64,000 nucleotides of DNA, taken from Lysinibacillus_B sp050613145. Its GTDB lineage: Bacteria; Bacillota; Bacilli; Bacillales_A; Planococcaceae. Below are positions 53,500-62,512 of this stretch, piece after piece (positions within the stretch are counted from its first letter, which is position 1; each line of letters begins with the position of its first letter). A program made the translations under genes and the position numbers. The notes beneath the pieces are model-generated. The model saw only the letters and a list, made by a program, of their open reading frames with translations. It searched no databases and was not told where the DNA came from. The stretch covers positions 2,852,001 to 2,916,000 of the forward strand of contig NZ_CP192507.1 of NCBI RefSeq assembly GCF_050613145.1. Reading direction: 5' to 3'.

Positions 53500-55194
53500 T
53501 TATTTTGCTTCTTTGTTTAAAGTTAACTTTGCTTTTTCTTCTTCTACTAATGTACGGCGTAATATTTTACCTACTGCTGTTTTTGGTAGTTCATCTCGAA
53601 ACTCATATAAACGTGGTACTTTGTATGCTGCTAAATTTTGGCGACAATGATCATTTAACTCTTTTTCCGTTACAGTATACTCTTCTTTTAATACAATATA
53701 AGCTTTTACTGTTTCACCACGATATGGATCTGGAACACCTGCAACAACACATTCTTGAATAGCATCATGTTCATAAAGCACTTCTTCTACTTCACGTGGA
53801 TAAATATTGTATCCACCTGCAATAATCATATCTTTCTTTCGATCTACTACAAAGAAGTAACCGTTTTCATCCATATACCCTAAATCCCCTGTCAAAAACC
53901 AACCGTCGGCAAATGTCATCTCTGTATCCTCTGGACGATTCCAATAACCTTTCATTACTTGCGGTCCTTTCACCGCAATTTCCCCTATTTCTCCAGGTCG
54001 TAATGGTTCACTTTCGCCGGCACGTAAAATGACCGCATCTGTGTTTGGCCAAGGTACACCGACTGACCCCACTACACGATGATCCCAAATGAAGTTTGCA
54101 TGCGTGACTGGGGAAGTCTCTGTCAATCCATATCCTTCTACAAGCTTACCGCCTGTAACCTCTTCAAATTTTTCTTGTATTTCAACCGGTAGCGGCGCCG
54201 AACCACTTAGACAAGCTTTAATAGATGATAAATCATATTCTCCAATATCAGGATGATTTAATAACGCAATATAAATCGTCGGTGCTCCTGGGAACAATGT
54301 TGGTTTTTGTTTATCAATCGTTTTTAATGTATCCTCTGCATCAAACTTCGGCATTAATACCATTCGATTTTTCGTCATAACTGCTAAAATAAGTACGGTT
54401 GTCATACCGTAAACGTGGAAGAATGGTAAAATGCCCAAAATCGTCTCTTGACCAGCTTGGCATTTGTACATCCACGCATCACACATCATGGTGTTCGCAA
54501 CTAAGTTTTTATGTGTTAACATAACACCTTTTGGGAAACCAGTTGTGCCACCTGTATATTGTAATAGCGCCAAATCTTCTTCAAAATTAAATGGTATAGA
54601 CAGTTCTTTTAATGGTGCTGAACGCATAATTTCTGTAAATAAATGATTCATACCACTATGCTCTACTTTCACACTAAAACCATATTGCTTTTTTTGAATA
54701 AACGGATAAACAAGGTTTTTAGGGAATGGTAAATAATCTTTGATCCCTGTTACAATGACATTTTCAATTTGTGTCTCTTTTACTATCTTTGTAATACGTG
54801 GATATAAAATGTCTAAAGCTAAAATAACCTTTGCACCAGAATCAGCCATCTGATATTGCAATTCACGCTCTGTATATAGCGGGTTTGTCTGTACAACAAT
54901 TCCGCCTGCATACAGAATACCGTAATACGCAATAACCGCCTGCGGACAGTTAGGCAGCATCACTGCTACACGATCTCCCTTTTCCACCCCTAAGGTTTGC
55001 AAATAGTTGGCAAATCTTAATGCTGATTCATATAGCTCTTGATATGTGATATCCTTCCCTAAAAAATGAATGGCGACCTTACTTGAATTCGTTTTATAAG
55101 CATCTGTTAAAAATTGTTGAACTGGAATTTCAGGGATTTCAATGTCGTGCGGAATTTGTACTGGATACTTTTGTAACCATACCTTCTCTGTCAT
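53500..55194 (-). CDS. lcfA: long-chain fatty-acid--CoA ligase
   Basis: A 564-residue AMP-forming ligase that activates fatty acids for beta-oxidation. The P-loop YTGGTTGFPKGVMLTH is near residue 205, the adenylate region EGYGLTETSPVTH near 360, the hinge and core WFLTGDLGYMDENGYFFVVDRKKD near 435, and the catalytic C-terminal Lys in PKTAVGKILRR near 540. GAGGGGAGAG precedes the ATG at 55194; the longer upstream reading is rejected. First gene of the FadR-controlled operon. Confidence 0.95.
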   Translation of the reverse strand: MTEKVWLQKYPVQIPHDIEIPEIPVQQFLTDAYKTNSSKVAIHFLGKDITYQELYESALRFANYLQTLGVEKGDRVAVMLPNCPQAVIAYYGILYAGGIVVQTNPLYTERELQYQMADSGAKVILALDILYPRITKIVKETQIENVIVTGIKDYLPFPKNLVYPFIQKKQYGFSVKVEHSGMNHLFTEIMRSAPLKELSIPFNFEEDLALLQYTGGTTGFPKGVMLTHKNLVANTMMCDAWMYKCQAGQETILGILPFFHVYGMTTVLILAVMTKNRMVLMPKFDAEDTLKTIDKQKPTLFPGAPTIYIALLNHPDIGEYDLSSIKACLSGSAPLPVEIQEKFEEVTGGKLVEGYGLTETSPVTHANFIWDHRVVGSVGVPWPNTDAVILRAGESEPLRPGEIGEIAVKGPQVMKGYWNRPEDTEMTFADGWFLTGDLGYMDENGYFFVVDRKKDMIIAGGYNIYPREVEEVLYEHDAIQECVVAGVPDPYRGETVKAYIVLKEEYTVTEKELNDHCRQNLAAYKVPRLYEFRDELPKTAVGKILRRTLVEEEKAKLTLNKEAK

Positions 55195-55439
55195 TAAACT
55201 CTCTCCCCTCAAATCAAACGTTTTAATTTTCTGATTATTTAATATTATAATAAAAAAAGAAAGTAGTTTCAAACACTTTTTACTTTATTTTTCATTTTTA
55301 GCTCGAATATGTATTTTTTCTCTTGTTAAACAACATTTCTTAAGTAACGATAGAAAGGAGCACCTCATTTAAAAATGCTATTTTAGAAATATATTTTTTC
55401 AAGCGTGTTGATTTACCTTTTATTATTAATACAGTCGTA

Positions 55440-55750
55440 TGAAACGTTGATTTCCGCTCCATTCGGCTCGCTTTCCACGGACATGGCCTCAGCCTCCTCG
55501 TCGCTCGTACCTCGGTGCTCCTGTCGCTGCGCTTTCGTCGCAAATAAATTTCCTGCGGGGTCTTCAGGCCAACACGAGGTTGGTCACGAAGGCGTTGTCA
55601 CAGGACGTGACGGTTTTAGCCTTCGTTCCTTTATTGCTATTCCCGTAGGAAGCTTTGCACCTGCCGCTTCGCTTCCGGTGCAGAAAAACATTGCTCTGTA
55701 GCGAAAGGCGCATGCCGTCAGCTACACCTCGCCGATTCCGCTTCAATCAA
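55440..55750 (+). repeat. GC-rich composite intergenic repeat
   Basis: Starts GTTGATTTCCGCTCC and passes through CTCCTCGTCGCTCGTACCTC, TGCGCTTTCGTCGCAAATAAA, TCCTGCGGGGTCTTC and CACAGGACGTGACGGTTTTAGCC to CGCTTCAATCAACTGGCAAG. The same blocks occur at 14105 and 62118. The 1083-base spacer 55195-56277 holds repeats but no credible gene besides the 26-aa peptide after it. Confidence 0.75.
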
Positions 55751-55845
55751 CTGGCAAGTCATTTTTGATCACGTTTTGCTAAAAAACCACGCTTCTATAC
55801 AGGAAATATTTTGATAATCAACACACCTAATATTTTTTCAGATAT

Positions 55846-55925
55846 GTTGATTTCCACTACGGCTGACTCGCTTTCTTTTCCTACTAGAGTCGAGTCGCCT
55901 CCGCTTCAATCAACGAGCAAGTACC
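55846..55925 (+). repeat. short copy of the GTTGATTTCC...CAATCAAC repeat
   Basis: TTGATTTCCACTACGGCTGA ... AGTCGAGTCGCCTCCGCTTC ... AATCAACGAGCAAG is the outer shell of the element at 62118 without its interior. Confidence 0.7.
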
Positions 55926-56089
55926 CTTTATCAACCATTTCCCTAAAAAAGCACGCTTACCACCTACTACTATTTGTATAATAAACACATCTGCTATTTT
56001 TTCGTTCACCACTCATATAACTATATATGTGTATTTTAATGTTCCAGCATAACGATTGACTTCAAAAATCAGCCTACATATTGCGAAGC

Positions 56090-56212
56090 TTTTGACCGGA
56101 TGCAGTGTCTTTTTGCTCGGATACCGTAGCTTTTTGACCGTTTACCCAGGGCTTTTGCTCGGATAAAGTAGTGTTTTGCTCGCACCAGTTGTTTTGACCG
56201 TTCAATGTCGAC
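56090..56212 (+). repeat. six tandem ~21-bp repeats
   Basis: Units begin TTTTGACCG or TTTTGCTCG: five of 21 bases and one of 18, from TTTTGACCGGATGCAGTGTC through TTTTGACCGTTCAATGTCGA. A matching minus-strand frame reads as RAK/RSK heptads, but it crosses a terminator and the antisense of another gene, so I regard this as a DNA repeat. Confidence 0.8.
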
Positions 56213-56235
56213 AGTTTTAAGATGATTTATATAAA

Positions 56236-56272
56236 CAAAAAAACTAGTAGATGAAATGTCACCTACTAGTCT
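56236..56272 (-). terminator. terminator after the 26-aa peptide gene
   Basis: ACTAGTAG, 13-base loop, CTACTAGT, then TTTTTTTG on the minus strand; it closes the mutS2-yshE-peptide unit. Confidence 0.75.
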
Positions 56273-56277
56273 GCTAC

Positions 56278-56358
56278 TTATACAGTTACTAAATAATAAA
56301 CCCCAATGACTACAAAAAGAATACACACAACGATTAATACTTTTGATAATGTTTCCAT
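56278..56358 (-). CDS. 26-residue single-helix membrane peptide
   Basis: METLSKVLIVVCILFVVIGV then YYLVTV: a short polar head and one membrane helix filling the rest. AGGAGAAGAAAA stands before the ATG, and the gene follows yshE by ten bases, with a terminator after it. This arrangement supports real translation. No family recognised; small helical proteins like this often bind a larger membrane partner, here perhaps YshE. Confidence 0.6.
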   Translation of the reverse strand: METLSKVLIVVCILFVVIGVYYLVTV

Positions 56359-56368
56359 TTTTCTTCTC

Positions 56369-56782
56369 CTACAAAATGCTTGCGCCAATGATGAATGACA
56401 ATCCTAACGAAATGGTGAATGAAATAAATCCAACAGAGCGATTGTCCTTTTCAATTTCTTCATCAATTTTAAAGCTTGGCGTTAAAAATTCAAATAAAAT
56501 GTATGCAAAAATCAATAATACAAACCCATATAAACCCCAACCAATCATTTCTAGAAGTGTGGAATGGCGTTCAATGGAATAGCGAAAAATATTACATACC
56601 CCTAAAATTTTCCCGCCTGTTGCAAGTGCTACAGCAACATTCCCGTTTTTAATTTCTTGCCAATTTTTATATTTCGTCACGACTTCAAATAACACCATTG
56701 CCACAACTAAACAAAGAACAACTACACTAAAATAACCGGCAGTTTCAACTAAAGGGTTTTGCCAAAATGATGAACCAAGCAT
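56369..56782 (-). CDS. yshE: DUF350 membrane protein YshE
   Basis: A 137-residue membrane protein with four predicted helices, in the DUF350 family. GNVAVALATGGKILGVCNIFRYSI is the diagnostic stretch near residue 47. Position downstream of mutS2 equals B. subtilis yshE. Function unknown. AAAGGGGAG precedes the ATG, which lies 13 bases after the mutS2 stop. Confidence 0.9.
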   Translation of the reverse strand: MLGSSFWQNPLVETAGYFSVVVLCLVVAMVLFEVVTKYKNWQEIKNGNVAVALATGGKILGVCNIFRYSIERHSTLLEMIGWGLYGFVLLIFAYILFEFLTPSFKIDEEIEKDNRSVGFISFTISLGLSFIIGASIL

Positions 56783-56795
56783 CTAATCTCCCCTT

Positions 56796-59165
56796 TTACT
56801 TTAATTCGACCACGGTTACACCAAAGCCGCCTTCTCCTGCTTCACCATAACGGAATGATTTTACACGTTTATGTGTTTTCAAGAACTGCTGAATCCCTTG
56901 ACGTAATGCACCAGTTCCTTTCCCGTGAATAATCGATACGCGATGGTAATTTGCCAAAAGTGCATCATCTAAATATTTCTCTGTACGTAAAAGTGCATCT
57001 TCATATCGTTCACCTCGAAGGTCAAGTTCAAGTTTCACATGACTATTGCGATTTTTTACATTCGCTACCGTACGTGTTACTTGCTCTTTTTCAGGCTTCA
57101 CATATTGTAAATCGGCCTCATCTAGCTTCATTTTTAAAATACCAATTTGCACAACCCATTCACTATCGCCTGATTTTTCAAGAAGTGTCCCCTTTTGCCC
57201 ATAGCTTAACACTTTTACTTCGTCGCCCACTTTTAAGCTTTGCGCTCGTTCACGTTCTGCTGCTACCTTTTTCAATACTTTATTTTCTTCTTTTGGTGCA
57301 ACTTCCTCTAATCGTTTTTTCGCATCAATTAACTCATGTTCTTTGACAATGCGACTTGCATTTTTTTGCATTTCACGAAGCTCGCCAATAATTTTTTCCG
57401 CTTCTGCTTTTGCTTCATCAACGATTCGGCGTGCCTTGTCTTTTGCTTTTTTCTCTAGGCTTTCTTTTTTCTCATCATACGTACTTAAGCGTTCCTCTAG
57501 CTGTGCTCGAATGCCTTGTGCCTCTTCTAATAAGGCATGCGCCTCATCTGCCTCTCGCTCTGAACGAAGGCGGCTTTCTTCTAAGGAAGCAATCATGGAT
57601 TCCACTTCATGGCGATCCGTACCTGTAAATGATTTTGCTTGCGTAATAATGTGCTCATTTAACCCGAGTCGCTTCGAAATTTCAAACGCATTTGAACGAC
57701 CCGGTACACCGATTAATAAGCGATATGTCGGACTAAGTGTCTCCACATCAAACTCGACCGATGCGTTAACAACACTAGGACGATTGTAGCCATACGCTTT
57801 TAACTCTGGATAGTGCGTCGTTGCCATTATACGTGCACCGCGTCCTACCACTTCATCTAAAATGGAAATCGCGAGTGCTGCCCCTTCTTGTGGATCTGTA
57901 CCAGCGCCAAGCTCGTCAAATAATACAAGTGACTTATCATCAAACTTCGCTAAAATATCAACAATATTCACCATATGAGAGGAGAATGTGGATAGCGATT
58001 GTTCAATTGATTGTTCGTCCCCAATATCTGCAAAAATTTGTTCAAAGACTGCAAGCTCTGAACCATCTAGTGCAGGTACTGGTAAACCAGACTGTGCCAT
58101 AATCGTACATAAACCAACTGTTTTTAATGTAACTGTCTTACCACCTGTATTGGGACCTGTAATAACAATCGCTGTTATCTCTCGGCCAAATTCAATCGTA
58201 TTTGGTACGGCTTCTTCTATTGGTAATAATGGATGCCGTGCACGTACTAAACGAGTATAGCCTTGTTCGTTCATTTTCGGCATCGTACATTTGTGTGCTC
58301 GGCCATATTTCCCTTTGGCTAAAATCACATCAATTTCACCGAGTAAACCGACTAATACAAATAAATCATGTGCTACTTCTTGCACCTTTACAGAAAGTTC
58401 AAGTAAAATGCGCTCAATTTCTGCCTGCTCTTTTACTTTTAGACGCTGAACTTCGTTATTTGCTTGTACAACAGCATCAGGTTCAATAAAAAGCGTTTGA
58501 CCGGAAGAAGATTGGTCATGAACAATACCACCGTAATGACCGCGGTATTCTTGTTTTACGGGAATGACGAATCGATCGTTACGAATCGTAATAATAGCGT
58601 CTGACAGCATTTTCGCTGCATTCGAACCGCGAATTAAGCTTTCTAATTTTTGGCGAACTTTTGCTTCTTCAGCACGTAATGATTGACGAATAGAACGTAA
58701 CGCTGAGCTTGCAGAATCCAAAACTGCCCCATTTTCATCAATGCAATCATTGATTTCATGTTGTAATGCCGTTAACACCGGCATCTGTTCTTTACGTTCT
58801 ACAAAGTGTGGAATTTGGATTGCATCTTCTGATTGAATGTCTTCAATAAAATTGCGTAAAATGCGACTTGCTCGAATTGTACTTGCAATTTCCATTAATT
58901 CCATTGGGCTAAGCATCCCGCCAATTTGTGCACGCTTTGCATGTGGGCGCACATCAAAAATGCCGCCCATTGGTACATCGCCTTTCACACGAAGGATGGC
59001 TAGCCCCTCGTCCATTTCTTCTAATAAGGCAACGACTGTATTAAAATCCGTTTCAGGTACTAGCTCCTCGATTGCACGCTTCCCAATAGAAGACGTACAG
59101 AAGCTTGCTACCTGCTGACGTACTTTATCAAACTCTAGTGTTTTCAATGCGCGTTGTGCGATCAT
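56796..59165 (-). CDS. mutS2: MutS2 endonuclease/ribosome-rescue ATPase
   Basis: 789 residues. Walker A ITGPNTGGKTVTLKTVG (about 330), Walker B SLVLFDELGAGTDPQEGAA (about 408), a long coiled coil (about 515-630, with EEAQGIRAQLEERLS), and a C-terminal Smr nuclease domain (LDLRGERYEDALLRTE, HGKGTGALRQGI). MutS2 limits recombination and, in Bacillus, splits collided ribosomes. The ATG at 59165 has GGAGGTG upstream. Confidence 0.96.
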   Translation of the reverse strand: MIAQRALKTLEFDKVRQQVASFCTSSIGKRAIEELVPETDFNTVVALLEEMDEGLAILRVKGDVPMGGIFDVRPHAKRAQIGGMLSPMELMEIASTIRASRILRNFIEDIQSEDAIQIPHFVERKEQMPVLTALQHEINDCIDENGAVLDSASSALRSIRQSLRAEEAKVRQKLESLIRGSNAAKMLSDAIITIRNDRFVIPVKQEYRGHYGGIVHDQSSSGQTLFIEPDAVVQANNEVQRLKVKEQAEIERILLELSVKVQEVAHDLFVLVGLLGEIDVILAKGKYGRAHKCTMPKMNEQGYTRLVRARHPLLPIEEAVPNTIEFGREITAIVITGPNTGGKTVTLKTVGLCTIMAQSGLPVPALDGSELAVFEQIFADIGDEQSIEQSLSTFSSHMVNIVDILAKFDDKSLVLFDELGAGTDPQEGAALAISILDEVVGRGARIMATTHYPELKAYGYNRPSVVNASVEFDVETLSPTYRLLIGVPGRSNAFEISKRLGLNEHIITQAKSFTGTDRHEVESMIASLEESRLRSEREADEAHALLEEAQGIRAQLEERLSTYDEKKESLEKKAKDKARRIVDEAKAEAEKIIGELREMQKNASRIVKEHELIDAKKRLEEVAPKEENKVLKKVAAERERAQSLKVGDEVKVLSYGQKGTLLEKSGDSEWVVQIGILKMKLDEADLQYVKPEKEQVTRTVANVKNRNSHVKLELDLRGERYEDALLRTEKYLDDALLANYHRVSIIHGKGTGALRQGIQQFLKTHKRVKSFRYGEAGEGGFGVTVVELK

Positions 59166-59188
59166 GAACAACACCTCCAAAACTCAAA

Positions 59189-60898
59189 TTATTTATGTTT
59201 ACGGATAAACTCCTCAAATTGATTCATATTCCATGTATTTACGATTAACTCTTTTTTCAACCATGCTTTTTGCGCATATTTAACACCGATATCCATAAAG
59301 CGTAATTGATCGATGGCATGCGCATCTGTATTAATGGCAATTGGTACATTTTTCTCCATCGCCATTTGCAAATGCTCTACACATAAATCGAGACGGTACG
59401 GATTCGCATTCAACTCTAATATTTTACCATACGCTGCTGCCCACTCAATCAGCTGTGGCACATCTGGCTCGTAACCGCTACGCTGTCCAATAATCCGACC
59501 AGTTGGATGTGCAATCATATGCACATACGGATTTTTCACCGCACTAAATAGACGTTCCATAATTTTCTCTTGCGGTTGTGAGAAGTTAGAATGAATCGAG
59601 GCAATCACAAAATCCAGGTCACGCATAACTGCATCATCAAAATCTAGAGTTGTATCTGGTAAAATATCCATTTCTGTCCCACAGTATAAACGGAAATCTG
59701 GATGCGCCTCATTAAACGTGAAAATTTCCAGCTTTTGTTTCTCTAAACGCTCTGGTGTTAACCCATTTGCTACTTTTAAATATTGCGAATGATCTGTAAT
59801 AACACCGTACTGATAACCGCGTGCAATTAATGCTTCCCCCATCTCATTAACAGAATGTGCACCATCTGACCATGTGGTATGCATATGCAAATCACTTATA
59901 ATATCTTCAAGCTGGACAAGCCCAGCTAATTCCTTTAATCGCTCTAGCTCATTACCACTTTCACGTACCGTTGGCGGAATAAAAGGCAAATCAAAATGAG
60001 CGAAAAAGGCTTCTTCCGTTTCAAATGTTGCCATTGTACCATCTGGTTGTTCCACCCCGTACTCACTAATTTTCTTCCCTTGTGATTTCGCAAGTTGACG
60101 CATACGTACATTATGGTCTTTTGAGCCTGTGAAATGATGTAGTGCTGTCGCAAATTCATGTAATTTTACTAATCGAAAATCCACACTGACCGGTTCTTCA
60201 CGGTCTAAAATGAGGGAAATTTTCGTATCACCTGCTGCTACTGTCTCTAATGTAACAAGACGTGATAAAATAGCTTCTCGCACAACTTCATGTGCTTCCG
60301 TTGCTACAATGAAGTCAATATCTTTACTCGTTTCTGCTACACGTCTAAAACTTCCTGCTACTGAAAACTTTTGCACTTCAGGCAGACTTGCAAGTAGCTC
60401 ATTAATTTCAAATACGACAGGCTCTAATTGCCAAACTGGTAGACGTTCGGCACGCTTACCAAAGTTTTCGAGCTCTTTTAAAATCTTCTCTTCCGTTTTC
60501 GCACCAAATCCTGCTAACGCTTTTACTTGACCATTTTCACACGCTATCTTTAACGATTCAGCATCTACAATGCCTAGCTCTTGGTATAATTTCGCTAGCT
60601 TTTTTCCTCCAAGACCAGGTAATTTCATTAACGGGACCAGTCCTTTCGGAACCGCTTGCTCTAACTCTTCTAACACGCTTGATTTTTCATGTTCAATCAA
60701 TTCATGAATCACCGCAGCTGTTCCTTTTCCAATGCCTTTAATCTTTGTAATATCATCTATTTCACTTAAAGAACGTTCGTCTGCCTCAAGTGCAGCGGCT
60801 GCTTTGCGAAATGCTGAAACCTTAAATGGATTTTCTCCTTGTAACTCTAAATATAATGCAATCTTTTCTAATGTACGGATAATGATTTTCTTATTCAA
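59189..60898 (-). CDS. polX: DNA polymerase X with PHP domain
   Basis: 569 residues. The N-terminal HhH/8-kDa domain has ITKIKGIGKGTAAVI; the polymerase palm has FSVAGSFRRVAETSKDIDFIVAT (metal-binding Asp pair). The C-terminal PHP domain (about 330-569) has SDLHMHTTWSDGAHS and ASIHSNFSQ, giving 3'-5' exonuclease and AP-endonuclease activities in Bacillus PolX. Starts at TTG after GAGGAGG. Confidence 0.95.
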   Translation of the reverse strand: MNKKIIIRTLEKIALYLELQGENPFKVSAFRKAAAALEADERSLSEIDDITKIKGIGKGTAAVIHELIEHEKSSVLEELEQAVPKGLVPLMKLPGLGGKKLAKLYQELGIVDAESLKIACENGQVKALAGFGAKTEEKILKELENFGKRAERLPVWQLEPVVFEINELLASLPEVQKFSVAGSFRRVAETSKDIDFIVATEAHEVVREAILSRLVTLETVAAGDTKISLILDREEPVSVDFRLVKLHEFATALHHFTGSKDHNVRMRQLAKSQGKKISEYGVEQPDGTMATFETEEAFFAHFDLPFIPPTVRESGNELERLKELAGLVQLEDIISDLHMHTTWSDGAHSVNEMGEALIARGYQYGVITDHSQYLKVANGLTPERLEKQKLEIFTFNEAHPDFRLYCGTEMDILPDTTLDFDDAVMRDLDFVIASIHSNFSQPQEKIMERLFSAVKNPYVHMIAHPTGRIIGQRSGYEPDVPQLIEWAAAYGKILELNANPYRLDLCVEHLQMAMEKNVPIAINTDAHAIDQLRFMDIGVKYAQKAWLKKELIVNTWNMNQFEEFIRKHK

Positions 60899-60925
60899 TA
60901 AAGCCGCCTCCTCTAATCATTATAA

Positions 60926-60960
60926 AAAATACTTCTCTCAAAAGTGAGAGAAGTATTTTG
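60926..60960 (-). terminator. hairpin between cvpA and polX
   Basis: AAAATACTTCTCT, loop CAAAAGTG (partly paired), AGAGAAGTATTTT; between the cvpA stop and polX start. Confidence 0.75.
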
Positions 60961-60968
60961 CTCTTCCA

Positions 60969-61508
60969 TTATTTTGAGTAAATATACCACCAATTTTGGA
61001 ACAACGCTGAAATAATTGGGGTATGTTCTAATATCAAACCAGTGAAGATGGAGCTATCTAGTCGAGCTTGTAATCCCTCAAGCGGTAATAGTGCCAACAC
61101 ATATAATCCGATAAATAGTAAGAAATACAGTTCCATAAAGCCAAGTACGGCACCTAGCAATCGATTGATGGGGCCAAGAACTGGGAGATACTTCAAAAAG
61201 TCGAGCATCGACCCGAGTATTTGTAAAATGAGTTTTGTAATAAAGAAAATAATTGCAAATGCAATCACCCGATAAAATGTGCGATCAACATCCAATTGTT
61301 CAAGTCCAAGTATGGACGTTGCACTTTCTGCAAACCCTGGGTAAGGAATCCACAATAAAAACTGTTGTGCAAGCGACTTGTAATAAATCAGCGCCACAAG
61401 AATGGCGATAATAAATCCAAACATATGGATTGCTTGAACAACGAGCCCACGTCTCCAACCGATGATGACACCGGCTATTAAAATAAGTAGTATTAATAAA
61501 TCTAGCAT
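60969..61508 (-). CDS. cvpA: CvpA-family membrane protein
   Basis: A 179-residue protein with four to five helices. LDLLILLILIAGVIIGWRRGLVVQ at the N-terminus and LGPINRLLGAVLGFMELYFLL near residue 105 are family marks. It starts five bases after the zapA stop, as yshA-yshB do in B. subtilis. Role in colicin V-type export is historical; function in Bacillales is unclear. Confidence 0.92.
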   Translation of the reverse strand: MLDLLILLILIAGVIIGWRRGLVVQAIHMFGFIIAILVALIYYKSLAQQFLLWIPYPGFAESATSILGLEQLDVDRTFYRVIAFAIIFFITKLILQILGSMLDFLKYLPVLGPINRLLGAVLGFMELYFLLFIGLYVLALLPLEGLQARLDSSIFTGLILEHTPIISALFQNWWYIYSK

Positions 61509-61513
61509 TTACT

Positions 61514-61774
61514 TCAATCCTTTAACTTTTTCAACTGCTCTTCAAGCGATTCTATTTGCTCTTTTAGCTGCAATAATTCATGCACAGTATTGACAGCTGT
61601 TAACACAGCCAGCTTTGTATTATCTAGCGTTGGGTTATGAACGCTAATTTCACGCATTTTATCATCTACGATCGAAGCAACTAATCGCATATGCCCCGTA
61701 GATTCTGTACCAATGATTTTATATGTCTGTCCGTATATATCAACCGAAATTTTATTTTTTTGTTGTTCAGCCAA
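61514..61774 (-). CDS. zapA: cell-division protein ZapA
   Basis: 86 residues from TTG at 61774, with GGGGGGA six bases upstream; longer readings add a hydrophobic N-terminus foreign to ZapA. Core: ISVDIYGQTYKIIGTES and MRLVASIVDDKMREI, followed by a coiled coil ending LKEQIESLEEQLKKLKD. ZapA promotes FtsZ filament bundling. 61775-62117 holds nothing I can support. Confidence 0.93.
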   Translation of the reverse strand: MAEQQKNKISVDIYGQTYKIIGTESTGHMRLVASIVDDKMREISVHNPTLDNTKLAVLTAVNTVHELLQLKEQIESLEEQLKKLKD

Positions 61775-62117
61775 AAGTGATCCCCCCACCAGCATAAGCA
61801 ATAACAACCTAGGGTTAACGCCTCTTATAACTTCCCTTTAGGCCTCTCGCTCAGCGAGTACAAATTTAACCCTTCTTTATGTATAAAACGATAATACATA
61901 TCATACCATTTTCACTTTATATCTAGCAACTCTATAGCCGAATAAACCTTATTATAACAACAAATAGCCTTATTTTCTGAAAAAATGAAGTTTCGTATAA
62001 AATAAAAATATTATGCATATTCATTATCCATGTTTATTTTAAAAGGTAGCAAATATTAATTTACAAGCCTTTACGCTAGCCACACGTCTCTTTCACTAAT
62101 CAACCATTATTAAAATA

Positions 62118-62330
62118 CACGCGTGTTGATTTCCGCTACGGCTGACTCGCTTTCCGCAGGCACGGCTTCAACTAATTTCTTTCGGCTAATGCCGAAAGAA
62201 ATGGATTTTCAACTCGGGGCAACAGGATGTTGCTCACAAAGGCGTTGCCACAGGACGTGGCGACTTTAGCCTTTAATCTTTCTCCTGCAGGAGTCGAGTC
62301 GCCTTCGCTCCAATCAACGGGCAAGCGCCT
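62118..62330 (+). repeat. composite GC-rich repeat with near-palindromic ends
   Basis: Outer ends TTGATTTCCGCTACGGCTGA and GAGTCGCCTTCGCTCCAATC are imperfect inverted repeats. The interior has AGGATGTTGCTCACAAAGGC, CACAGGACGTGGCGACTTTA and the hairpin ATTTCTTTCGGC-TAAT-GCCGAAAGAAAT (about 62174-62202). Related to 55440 and 55846. Confidence 0.75.
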
Positions 62331-62435
62331 TTTTATTAATCATTTCACTAAAAAAGCACGCTCATGATCTATTAGTATTTATATAATCAACACATCTGAT
62401 TAAAATATAGTCTTTCTTTTACTCTAATCAAAATA

Positions 62436-62461
62436 AAGCACTCCCTTAAACGGAAGTGCTT
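62436..62461 (+). terminator. small hairpin before the IS hairpin
   Basis: AAGCACT...AGTGCTT stem with a 12-base loop, directly preceding a larger palindrome. Confidence 0.5.
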
Positions 62462-62462
62462 C

Positions 62463-62512
62463 AGACTGTAGACAAACTCGAAAATTTCGAGTTTGCCTAC
62501 AGTCTTTTTTCT
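62463..62512 (+). terminator. long palindrome and T-run upstream of the transposase
   Basis: AGACTGTAGACAAACTCGAA and TTCGAGTTTGCCTACAGTCT pair with one G/A change, then TTTTTT. IS elements often carry such a stem to block read-through into the transposase; it may also include the left end. Confidence 0.7.

Noticed and set aside
56069..56326. 85-codon minus-strand frame with RAK/RSK heptads
   Set aside because: It runs through a terminator and overlaps the 26-aa peptide gene in another frame; explained by the 21-bp tandem repeats.
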